This document shows, one piece after another, positions 8,174-14,314 of a stretch of 21,021 nt of DNA (within the stretch, counting starts at the first letter, position 1; each line of letters opens with the position of its first letter). The position numbers and the translations under genes were made by a program. The stretch comes from Alphaproteobacteria bacterium UBA3307 (GTDB taxonomy: Bacteria > Pseudomonadota > Alphaproteobacteria > RF32 > CAG-239): contig DEST01000100.1 in assembly GCA_002361365.1 (NCBI GenBank), positions 1-21,021 on the forward strand. The letters are read 5' to 3'. The notes under the pieces were generated by a model. That model was not told the origin of the DNA. It was given only the letters and a program-made list of their open reading frames with translations, and searched no databases.

Positions 8174-8590
8174 ATGCAAAATTTGAATGAAACGGACTAT
8201 AATGTTGCCCAAACCGAAAATATTGTAGTTTCGGCGTATCCGGAGTTGTTGGACAGCGATGATAAACGGTATGAACTCTGGGCGTATTGCTTGCGGATAG
8301 AAAACAATTCTGCTGAGCGGATTCGTTTGCTTCAAAAGGATTTTTGCATCACAGACAGTTTAGGGCATACGCAATATATTTTAGGTTCGGGGTTCAATGG
8401 AGAACTGCCTGACGTTGAGGCAAATGAATATTTTGAATATGAAGATACCGCGGTTATTTCCGGGCGTGCGGCGGTGTTATATGGACATTGTTTGGCGCAA
8501 AAGGCCGATGGGACAATGTTTAAAATTGCCTTACCGATTATGCAACTGAGCACTCCGAATCCGCGTAAAAACCGTTTTGCCACTCACTAA
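8174..8590 (+). CDS. apaG: ApaG domain protein (DUF525)
   Basis: ApaG is a small fibronectin-III-like beta-sandwich protein; its name is linked to Co2+/Mg2+ efflux phenotypes but its biochemical role is unsettled. The 138-residue product matches the family from about residue 18: ELWAYCLRIENNSAERIRLL, the WxIT-like DFCITDSLGHTQYI, the glycine-rich GSGFNGELPDV, the FEYEDTAVI strand, and the closing GHCLAQKADGTMFKIALP followed by PIMQL. E. coli ApaG is 125 residues. About 15 extra residues stand at the N-terminus and a short basic tail (PRKNRFATH) at the end. The ATG is preceded by GGAGG 7 bases away. It faces a lipoprotein gene converging from the other strand, and no operon partner is seen. 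Confidence 0.9.
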   Translation: MQNLNETDYNVAQTENIVVSAYPELLDSDDKRYELWAYCLRIENNSAERIRLLQKDFCITDSLGHTQYILGSGFNGELPDVEANEYFEYEDTAVISGRAAVLYGHCLAQKADGTMFKIALPIMQLSTPNPRKNRFATH

Positions 8591-8624
8591 GCGTGAATGT
8601 TGTCGGATTCGCATAGCAGACAAA

Positions 8625-9233
8625 CTAATATGTGCTGATGGAGTTGTTGTCTTTGATATACATATTCAAGGACTGATTTATGTTTTTTTCCATACTATCG
8701 TCGAAAGCTTGAAACAGATTTACAACCATTTCATTCCAGTGTTGTTCTTTATCTTCAATACTGCTATCGACCGACATAGTCAAATCACGCCAAGCCTCGA
8801 CTCCGGTACTGGCGGAAGTTTTGTTGTCTATAATACGGAGCAAAACTTTAAGACTTGCGTGGTCTTTAAGGCGGTCTTTAAGCAGTAATTGGTCGGATTT
8901 TTCCTCTGCCTCGGTAACGCTGGCGTCCTGAATAATAAATTCTGCCGTACGATTAGAGGAAAAATCTGCGGCTTCCAAACGTTCCTTAGCCCACGTTTTA
9001 GCGGTTTTTTCAATAGAAATCGGGAACAAATGTTCAATATTCGGGCGAGTGAACGACGGTGTAAATTCCGACTTTATTTCAACAGTTTTAACCATAAGCT
9101 CAATAGGAGCTTTGTTATCAAAATGCAAGTCGCTGTAACGCTCCGGTGCGGCGGTATTGTTATTCATAGTGGAACAAGCGTTAAGCATCAGCGCCAAAAC
9201 GCCCAAGCCGATAGTTTTGAAAAGAGTATTCAT
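8625..9233 (-). CDS. Conserved lipoprotein of unknown function
   Basis: The 202-residue product has a clear lipoprotein signal: a short charged start, a hydrophobic core, and LNAC with Cys20 as lipidation site, followed by Ser, which fits outer-membrane sorting. The mature part begins with an Asn/Thr-rich stretch, then mixed alpha/beta sequence including KTWAKERLEAADF, AEFIIQDASVTE and a helical end DDSMEKNINQSLNMYI. From memory this order (a WAxxRL helix, then an I-x-DASV strand, then a C-terminal amphipathic helix) resembles unnamed alphaproteobacterial lipoproteins, but I cannot name the family. The ATG is preceded by AGAGGT about 7 bases away. It is convergent with apaG. Function unknown; an envelope structural or assembly role would be a guess. 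Confidence 0.85.
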   Translation of the reverse strand: MNTLFKTIGLGVLALMLNACSTMNNNTAAPERYSDLHFDNKAPIELMVKTVEIKSEFTPSFTRPNIEHLFPISIEKTAKTWAKERLEAADFSSNRTAEFIIQDASVTEAEEKSDQLLLKDRLKDHASLKVLLRIIDNKTSASTGVEAWRDLTMSVDSSIEDKEQHWNEMVVNLFQAFDDSMEKNINQSLNMYIKDNNSISTY

Positions 9234-9253
9234 TTTTTGTACCTCTGAAGTTT

Positions 9254-9281
9254 AACATATACGAGTGAGTTTAGCGTGCAA
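9254..9281 (-). promoter_or_regulatory. Candidate promoter for the 202-residue lipoprotein gene
   Basis: On the minus strand TTGCAC (9281-9276) and TATGTT (9259-9254) are 16 bases apart. The predicted start is immediately before the AGAGG ribosome site, so the leader would be very short. Confidence 0.35.
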
Positions 9282-9585
9282 AGTTTAAGATATATTTAAT
9301 GTGCAAAAATAAGTGCGGTTATTAGGCAATTTTTCAACAAAATAAACTCAAAAGCGGCGCATTGTACTTTTGTCAAAAATTTTTCAAAAAGATGTATTTT
9401 TTGCTTGCAAACGGCAAAAAATTATGCTACTTTATGAATGATACAAAATTATCCTTATTCTACTTTTATGAAATTATTTTTGAAAAACTTTTGTTTTAAC
9501 GTTTATATGTTGGACAAAGAATGTTTTTCATAGATTTTTGTTTAAAGTGGTGGAGGATAATTTATTCTGTTGTTTTGCGTTGTAT
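9282..9585. other. AT-rich spacer with no recognisable gene
   Basis: About 300 bases of very AT-rich sequence between the lipoprotein promoter and the first repeat. It has runs of A and T and a short self-complementary GAAAAATTTTTG-like patch near 9380. I see no tRNA, no conserved motif and no credible coding sequence; a frame entering from 9521 runs straight through two repeat copies and is judged spurious. Confidence 0.5.
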
Positions 9586-9620
9586 TGTCATTCTTGGGCG
9601 CGTCAGCGAACCGAGAATCT
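9586..9620 (+). repeat. Nested palindromic repeat, left family, copy 1
   Basis: 35-base unit made of a left arm TGTCATTCTTGGG, a centre CGCGTCAGCG, and a right arm AACCGAGAATCT. The arms pair (ATTCTTGG with CCGAGAAT, one G-T) and the centre pairs with itself (CGC/GCG, loop GTCA). Confidence 0.9.
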
Positions 9621-9636
9621 CATACAGAATCTGCAC

Positions 9637-9671
9637 TGTCATTCTTGGGCGCGTCAGCGAACCGAGAATCT
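9637..9671 (+). repeat. Nested palindromic repeat, left family, copy 2
   Basis: Identical over 35 bases to the copy at 9586, starting 51 bases after it, in the same orientation. Confidence 0.9.
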
Positions 9672-9860
9672 TGTGCAACAAAAAACAACAATTTGAATTT
9701 TTCCTTATTCGGAATGCTGAAAATCTATTCGTTAGGTTAAGTGCATTATATCCGAATATTTCTATATACTCTTCCTGCCATCGTGATGTCGGGTTGAGAT
9801 TTTTCCGCGTTTTGTTGAGAGGTTTTCGGCAGACGCGCGTATGAATTTCCCACCTGTACA

Positions 9861-9894
9861 GTCATTCTTGGGCGCATCAGCGAACCGAGAATCT
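9861..9894 (+). repeat. Nested palindromic repeat, left family, copy 3
   Basis: 34-base copy differing from the first two by one base in the loop of the central stem (CGC-ATCA-GCG) and preceded by A instead of T. It ends 65 bases before the large island gene. The stretch after it is A-rich with several near-copies of AATAGAAA. Confidence 0.88.
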
Positions 9895-9959
9895 CAGGCA
9901 GAAAGAGGAATAGAAAACCACAAAAAATAGAAATTAGAAATCAAAAAATAGAAAAGAGT

Positions 9960-12863
9960 ATGGCAAAAAAGAATTTCGCTGCTTACGTGGCAGCTGCCAA
10001 GAGAGTTAATTATCTGGTCGTCTTAATGGTGGCCGTAGTGTTGAATCTTTTAATGACCGGTTGTCAGGACGACTATCGCGCTGAGCGCGAGTCGTTCCAG
10101 ACGCAGGACTACGACCCGACGGCTCAGCCGACCGTTCCGGGTCTCGAGTTCAATTTCAACTACGACATTATCAATCGTGGTTGGAAAGTTGAAACCCCTT
10201 GGACCATCACCGAGAAGGTGACCGGTCTGAAGGAGAACGGCACCAGTAGCGACTGGGTTAGCCATAAAGAAGACCGTTACGCCGTCGTCGAGGCATTGCG
10301 CAATGTTTCCCTGAAGTACACTCAGGAGAATACTAGCGCAAGCCAGACGTTCACCTCCCTTGTTACTTCCTCTGCTTCGCGCAAGGAGTACAAGGACAGC
10401 GTTCGTTACAGCGCAATGATCGAGGATGGCAACATCGCCTACCTCGACTGCGTTAATAATCGCATCGAACGCGAGGTGCGAGACACCCTCCGTAAGCTCC
10501 CGTACATACGCACCAAGAGTGCCCGCGTCAAGGCAATCAACACATTGCCGGGTACTACAAAGTATCAGACCCGCGCCGCTTACGTCAGCGACAGCATCTG
10601 CCGCGAGGTAGTTTGGGAGCTGAACAAGGAGGTGGTAGGCAACGGCATCGTGGCCGACAAAACCTTCAGCGTTGAGTTGAGAGACACCTTTAAGGTACTC
10701 CTCCTCAGCGAGGACGAAATTGATGGCGCCAAGGCCATCAATAAGAACCGCGAAATCATCGACGCCACAACCGAGCGTTGCAGCTTTGACGAAGTCTTTA
10801 CGATGAAGTCGGGCGAACAGCACACCAACACTAAGAATATTATTCTCAACCGTAACATCATTACGATTGACGAATATCTTAAGACGGTGAGCAGCTTCGG
10901 CTATGCTTGGCAGCGTGATAACACCCTTGCAAAGGGTAACGCTTCTCAGGTCCGCACCGAAGGTGACTGGACGGTAAATGGTCGCACTGACAAGTTCAGC
11001 GCACTCATCACGAACAACGCTGAGCCTATTACAACTGACTACGGTTTCTACCACGAGTCTGCTGAATATAAGGACAGCTATGTAAAGGTTGAGTTCGAGT
11101 TCATTACTCCGGTGATGAAGGAGAACAACAGCCACGTGGAGAGTGTGGTTAGCAGTGATGCTAATTACGATCAGGCTCGTCTGCACAACACCATTGATAC
11201 TGAGTACTATGGTTACAACCAGCAGGCTCAGGAGAGTGTTTTGTTGCAGAAGCCCGCCGTTAAGATTTTAAAGGAGGGCTTTGAGTCCCTCGACGGAACT
11301 CGCGTTGTGTTCAACGATTCTATCGTTTGGACTCCGGTCTATCGCATTGAGTACAGCGACGGAAACATCATCCGTACGCCGGCTCGTTGCTCTGACGACC
11401 GTGACCTCGCTCCCGAAACCAATTGGGAGAGTATAGAGGACAACGAGAATCAGACCACCGGCAATGCATTTGTCGGCTCAGTTTCTAACCGTCGTGAGAT
11501 GAGCAGAACTGTGAATGGTTTTGAATTCCGTTGGGAGCGCGAGACACGCCCCATCAGCAGCACCGCACAGCTGACCGGTAGCAAGCAGGAGAATCGCTGG
11601 CGCTCAACCGAGCCCGTGCGTATGACTGTCAGCTATCGCGGCAAGAGTGTAACTTATACCGACCTCACCATCAACACCGCAAACAAGGCTAACGTAGTCG
11701 GCGGTAACACGGTTGGAGAGTATCGCGTGTATAATTACACAGACAACCTTACTTATACCTTCGGGAATAACAGTAAGGTTGTGGCTGCCCCCGGCACCAT
11801 CAAGGTGCTGGCAGAAGCAGTGGCTTCTGAGGGATGGGAAAACAGCTCGGCAAAGCAGGTTTACTCTGATGACCGTGTAGATTGGAGCCTGAACTGGCTT
11901 ATCAAATATACAACCGGTCGTGAGGAGAGAATAAGCTTCGCAACCTTCGACGGTCGCTCTTTGACTCCAAAGAGCAGCTGGAACAACATCGAGAAGAACA
12001 CTAACCACAGCACGGGCAACCCCACTGCTACGGTCGTGTCTTCCAACGCCGCTTCCAAGAACGTCGACGGAGCTGTTTTCAGTTGGACCAGAGAGACTCG
12101 TTCGATTAAGTCTGTCGCTACATTGGATGCTTCCAAGCAGACCAATGAGTGGGAGGCAGTTGATCCGTTTGCTTGCAGTGTGACGTACAAGGGTAAGACC
12201 TATACGTTCACCAAGGCATCGGTCAACGTTTCGAACACGGACGCCGTCAACGGCGGTTCTGAGGTGAATGACTACAAGGTGTATAACTATACAGCTACTC
12301 TCAAGTACGCTGTTGGTGACAACACTAAGCAGTCCGCAGCCCCCGGTATCATCCGCGTGGCTGTTGAAAAGAAGCCTCAGGAGCCGACATTCTTCCCCGA
12401 GCCTTGGGGCGAGATTGTCAGCGCCGTTCAGACCGTTGCCAACAACGAATTGCACGACTCTTACGACTATACGTGGAGCCTGCGATTCAAGAATGGCGTC
12501 GTTCTGCCGGTTGTTGTTCGCAAGGGCGCATCGAAGCCCGAGTGGCACTTTGAGTACGCTGAAAAGACCAATGTCACCACCTACAACGGTGGAACTTATG
12601 ACAGCGGTAGCAGAACGTGGGTAAACACCACGGCCGTTGATACTCCTAATCATATGATTTGGGAGCGCGACGGTATCCAGCGTGCCAATAAGTCTTATTC
12701 TACCGCACGTGAGTGCAAGTGGGATGAGAGTCACACTTTGAACGGCAGACCTAGCGTTCAGACGAGTCGATATACTCTTACCATTAAGAACGGTGTGCTT
12801 TCAGCTACCGATTCTTATACTGGTACCTTTATGGGTTCTTGGTCTTCCTACGTGGGCGACTAA
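9960..12863 (+). CDS. Large surface lipoprotein of unknown function with Bacteroidota-like export signal and repeated modules
   Basis: A 967-residue protein I cannot assign to a named family. The N-terminus is a signal peptide with lipobox LMTGC (Cys35), followed at once by Gln-Asp-Asp. An acidic patch just after the lipidated Cys is the lipoprotein export signal that sends Bacteroidota lipoproteins to the cell surface (known for Capnocytophaga, Flavobacterium and Bacteroides). The body is Thr/Asn/Ser-rich and predicted mostly beta. A W-x-R-[D/E] motif recurs at Trp317, Trp525, Trp709 and Trp901, and residues about 439-622 and 624-803 are clear tandem repeats sharing STGN/TTGN, VYNYT and AAPG. 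The ATG at 9960 has no good ribosome site, only an A-rich leader. Composition differs strongly from neighbours. It probably works with the next gene. Adhesin-like or ligand-binding surface roles are guesses. Confidence 0.85.
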   Translation: MAKKNFAAYVAAAKRVNYLVVLMVAVVLNLLMTGCQDDYRAERESFQTQDYDPTAQPTVPGLEFNFNYDIINRGWKVETPWTITEKVTGLKENGTSSDWVSHKEDRYAVVEALRNVSLKYTQENTSASQTFTSLVTSSASRKEYKDSVRYSAMIEDGNIAYLDCVNNRIEREVRDTLRKLPYIRTKSARVKAINTLPGTTKYQTRAAYVSDSICREVVWELNKEVVGNGIVADKTFSVELRDTFKVLLLSEDEIDGAKAINKNREIIDATTERCSFDEVFTMKSGEQHTNTKNIILNRNIITIDEYLKTVSSFGYAWQRDNTLAKGNASQVRTEGDWTVNGRTDKFSALITNNAEPITTDYGFYHESAEYKDSYVKVEFEFITPVMKENNSHVESVVSSDANYDQARLHNTIDTEYYGYNQQAQESVLLQKPAVKILKEGFESLDGTRVVFNDSIVWTPVYRIEYSDGNIIRTPARCSDDRDLAPETNWESIEDNENQTTGNAFVGSVSNRREMSRTVNGFEFRWERETRPISSTAQLTGSKQENRWRSTEPVRMTVSYRGKSVTYTDLTINTANKANVVGGNTVGEYRVYNYTDNLTYTFGNNSKVVAAPGTIKVLAEAVASEGWENSSAKQVYSDDRVDWSLNWLIKYTTGREERISFATFDGRSLTPKSSWNNIEKNTNHSTGNPTATVVSSNAASKNVDGAVFSWTRETRSIKSVATLDASKQTNEWEAVDPFACSVTYKGKTYTFTKASVNVSNTDAVNGGSEVNDYKVYNYTATLKYAVGDNTKQSAAPGIIRVAVEKKPQEPTFFPEPWGEIVSAVQTVANNELHDSYDYTWSLRFKNGVVLPVVVRKGASKPEWHFEYAEKTNVTTYNGGTYDSGSRTWVNTTAVDTPNHMIWERDGIQRANKSYSTARECKWDESHTLNGRPSVQTSRYTLTIKNGVLSATDSYTGTFMGSWSSYVGD

Positions 12864-12890
12864 GACTCATAATTGATTTTTGATTTTTTC

Positions 12891-12935
12891 GTTCCGGCTG
12901 TGTCTGTGGGCTAATCCCCAAGCACAGCGCGGAAC
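12891..12935 (+). terminator. Long hairpin after the large island gene
   Basis: Arms of 12-13 bases (GTTCCGGCTGTG / CACAGCGCGGAAC) pair with a single bulged base around a 20-base loop that has its own TGGG/CCCA pairing, 27 bases after the stop. No T tract follows (a T run precedes it instead), so it could be a non-classical terminator, an mRNA-stabilising end, or a leader structure for the next gene. Confidence 0.5.
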
Positions 12936-12998
12936 AACAATATATTATTAACCGGAGGAGGCAAAAAACACCGCCCTCTCCACAAAAAAACAAAAATT

Positions 12999-13859
12999 AT
13001 GAAAAAGAATATTTTCACCGCAATAGTAGCCGCCATCGTAGTAGTTAACGTAAATGCTCAGGACATCACGTCCGAAAGCGTTAGTAGTAATCCTGCTGAC
13101 GTCGAGTATAGCGCAAAGCATCTCGGCAACAAATGGAACTACGAACAGACGGTAAACTCGAAAGGGTACTACCGTGACGTGGTAGAAGATTACGCCGGCA
13201 ACTCCACCGTCCCCACGGTGATTAAGTCGGCTGCTCACCGCGGCATCTTTATGGGTGTCGTTGGTGAGTATGAAAGCTTCGACGGCAAGGACGGCTTCGG
13301 CGGAGGCCTCGAGATGGGTTGGCTCGGTAACCATTGGGGGTTCTCGGTAACGGGAACCTGTACCATTGGACACCCCGACAGAACTAGTATGGATCAGGCG
13401 AAATTCAAGCAGTGGAACGCAATGGGGCGTCTCTACCTGATGCCCGACTTCCTACAGTTCTGCAACCATCACCTGATATTCGCGCCTTATGGAGAGTTCA
13501 GCTATAAATATTGCCGCGACTATCAAGAGGAGGCCGGTACGACGGTGGATAAGTCTGTAGATGACTACGGGACCACCACCACAACCACCAAGACCCTGAC
13601 CAAGTTGGACAACCGAGCTTCAACAATGGGATGGGCCGTAGGTCTGTATGTGGGCTACGAAATTTGGGGCACACCTATCCGCATCCACGCAAGTGTGGAT
13701 TACGGAAAGCAGCAGAACCTGACCTTTGTGCGCGACATGTGGCATAATCGTCTCAAGGCTGAGGTAGGTTTTTCTATCACCTTACGCAAGGTGCAGAAGA
13801 ACCACAAGGCAATCAAGGATCTCGGTATCAACGAGGCCGAGCTGCCGCGGATGTGGTAA
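12999..13859 (+). CDS. Probable outer-membrane beta-barrel protein of unknown function
   Basis: A 286-residue secreted protein of no family I recognise. The signal peptide (residues 1-20) ends NVNA before Gln-Asp, the alanine-glutamine junction common in Bacteroidota. The mature part alternates polar and aromatic/glycine residues in strand-like stretches (GGGLEMGWLGNHWGFSVTGT, AVGLYVGYEIWGTPIRIHAS, LKAEVGFSITLRK) and ends in Trp, as barrel proteins recognised by BAM often do. Residues around 180-195 hold a Thr-rich, probably surface-exposed loop (TTTTTTKTL). The ATG at 12999 has an A-rich leader; a GGAGGAGG run near 12954 is about 40 bases away, too far to serve. Composition matches the large lipoprotein gene upstream, with 135 bases and a hairpin between them, so the two are probably one cassette. 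A barrel plus surface lipoprotein pair would be a plausible membrane complex. Confidence 0.8.
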   Translation: MKKNIFTAIVAAIVVVNVNAQDITSESVSSNPADVEYSAKHLGNKWNYEQTVNSKGYYRDVVEDYAGNSTVPTVIKSAAHRGIFMGVVGEYESFDGKDGFGGGLEMGWLGNHWGFSVTGTCTIGHPDRTSMDQAKFKQWNAMGRLYLMPDFLQFCNHHLIFAPYGEFSYKYCRDYQEEAGTTVDKSVDDYGTTTTTTKTLTKLDNRASTMGWAVGLYVGYEIWGTPIRIHASVDYGKQQNLTFVRDMWHNRLKAEVGFSITLRKVQKNHKAIKDLGINEAELPRMW

Positions 13860-13871
13860 CCCCGCAACATA

Positions 13872-13915
13872 ACAGGGAATGTCCTATGGCGTAACCACGC
13901 GAGGACGTTTCCTGT
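13872..13915 (+). terminator. Long hairpin after the second island gene
   Basis: Two 14-base arms (ACAGGGAATGTCCT / AGGACGTTTCCTGT) pair fully with two G-U pairs, and an inner GCGT/ACGC stem closes an AACC loop. It starts 12 bases after the stop codon. As with the hairpin at 12891, no T tract follows, which fits a terminator type seen outside the classical model. Confidence 0.6.
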
Positions 13916-13939
13916 ATAAACGTTAAAACTTTCGTCAAC

Positions 13940-13978
13940 TGTCATTCTTGGACTTGCCGACAGGCGAGAACCGAGTAT
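13940..13978 (+). repeat. Nested palindromic repeat, right family, diverged copy
   Basis: Left arm TGTCATTCTTGGA, centre CTTGCCGACAGGCGAG (six pairs, one G-T, loop GACA) and right arm AACCGAGTAT. Same arms as the left-cluster repeats but with a longer central stem. Confidence 0.82.
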
Positions 13979-14001
13979 GACTGTTCGGCAAAAAAAGTTT
14001 T

Positions 14002-14049
14002 AAAAAAACAGCGGCTCTTGTGCTTTGGGCATGAGGTCGCTGTTTTTTT
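14002..14049. terminator. Bidirectional rho-independent terminator
   Basis: Perfect 12-base inverted repeat, AAAAAAACAGCG and CGCTGTTTTTTT, with an inner CTC/GAG extension. The A run on one side and T run on the other give a U tract in both directions. It can end transcripts leaving the island (plus) and those running on from trpS (minus). Confidence 0.85.
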
Positions 14050-14085
14050 GTTTGTTATTCTTTTTTCTCGTGCAAGCACCCCTTC

Positions 14086-14126
14086 TGTCATTCTTGGGCT
14101 TGCCGACAGGCAAGAACCGAGAATCT
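14086..14126 (+). repeat. Nested palindromic repeat, right family, full copy
   Basis: 41-base unit: TGTCATTCTTGGG, centre CTTGCCGACAGGCAAG (perfect six-pair stem, loop GACA), AACCGAGAATCT. A truncated copy keeping only the left arm and a few bases follows at 14136-14154. Confidence 0.9.
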
Positions 14127-14162
14127 CTTTTTTTCTGTCATTCTTGGGCAGGCACCTTTTTC

Positions 14163-14203
14163 TGTCATTCTTGGGCTTGCCGACAGGCAAGAACCGAGAA
14201 TCT
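14163..14203 (+). repeat. Nested palindromic repeat, right family, second full copy
   Basis: Identical over 41 bases to the unit at 14086, in the same orientation, starting 77 bases after it. Confidence 0.9.
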
Positions 14204-14213
14204 CTTAACTATC

Positions 14214-14300
14214 GAGATCCTCGCTTTCGCAAGGATGACAGTACATTTTTTCTGTTATGAGATCCTCGCTTTTGCAAGGATGACAGTACATTTTTTCTGT
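14214..14300 (-). repeat. Tandem pair of inverted palindromic units (42 bases, 45-base period)
   Basis: Two 42-base copies (14214-14255 and 14259-14300) differ by one base. Each begins GAGATCCTCGC and on the minus strand reads TGTCATCCTTGC, loop GAAA or AAAA, GCGAGGATCTC. The ends (TGTCAT and ATCTC) are shared with the other repeats, so this is a shorter relative in opposite orientation. A further degenerate plus-strand arm (TGTCATTTTTGGG) is at 14298-14310, beside the end of trpS. Confidence 0.88.
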
Positions 14301-14314
14301 CATTTTTGGGTTGT

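Larger units (their letters stand above)
9895..13939. mobile_element. Two-gene island of foreign style between repeat clusters (likely transferred)
   Basis: The two genes inside differ from all neighbours. They have about 50-58% GC in sampled lines against about 35-42%, prefer AAG and AAC codons over AAA and AAT, and lack well-placed Shine-Dalgarno sites. Both products carry Bacteroidota-type export signals. Related palindromic repeats lie on both sides (9586-9894 and 13940-14310). No transposase, integrase, tRNA or target-site duplication is visible, so the mode of entry is unknown, and an assembly join at the repeats remains possible. Confidence 0.55.

Noticed and set aside
9521..9844. A 107-residue plus-strand frame just before the island.
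   Set aside because: It runs through two repeat copies, which give the duplicated peptide VILGRVSEPRI, and has no other gene-like feature.
9586..9894. The three similar units as a CRISPR array.
   Set aside because: Spacing is irregular (16 and 189 bases between units), the units are strongly palindromic with pairing arms, and no cas genes are near.
10050..12734. Two long minus-strand open frames (10050-11186 and 11604-12734, about 376-378 residues each) opposite the large lipoprotein gene.
   Set aside because: They arise from the higher GC and codon bias of the plus-strand gene. The products show no signal, motif or domain, and neither start has a ribosome site, while the plus-strand product has a signal peptide and repeats.
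12891..12935. The bulged hairpin as an integron attC site.
   Set aside because: The ends read GTTCCG and CGGAAC, the reverse of the attC core order (RYYYAAC to GTTRRRY), and there is no integrase or cassette array.
9960..13859. The island as a prophage fragment.
   Set aside because: No capsid, terminase, portal, integrase, lysis or tail gene is present; two exported envelope-type proteins alone do not support a phage origin.
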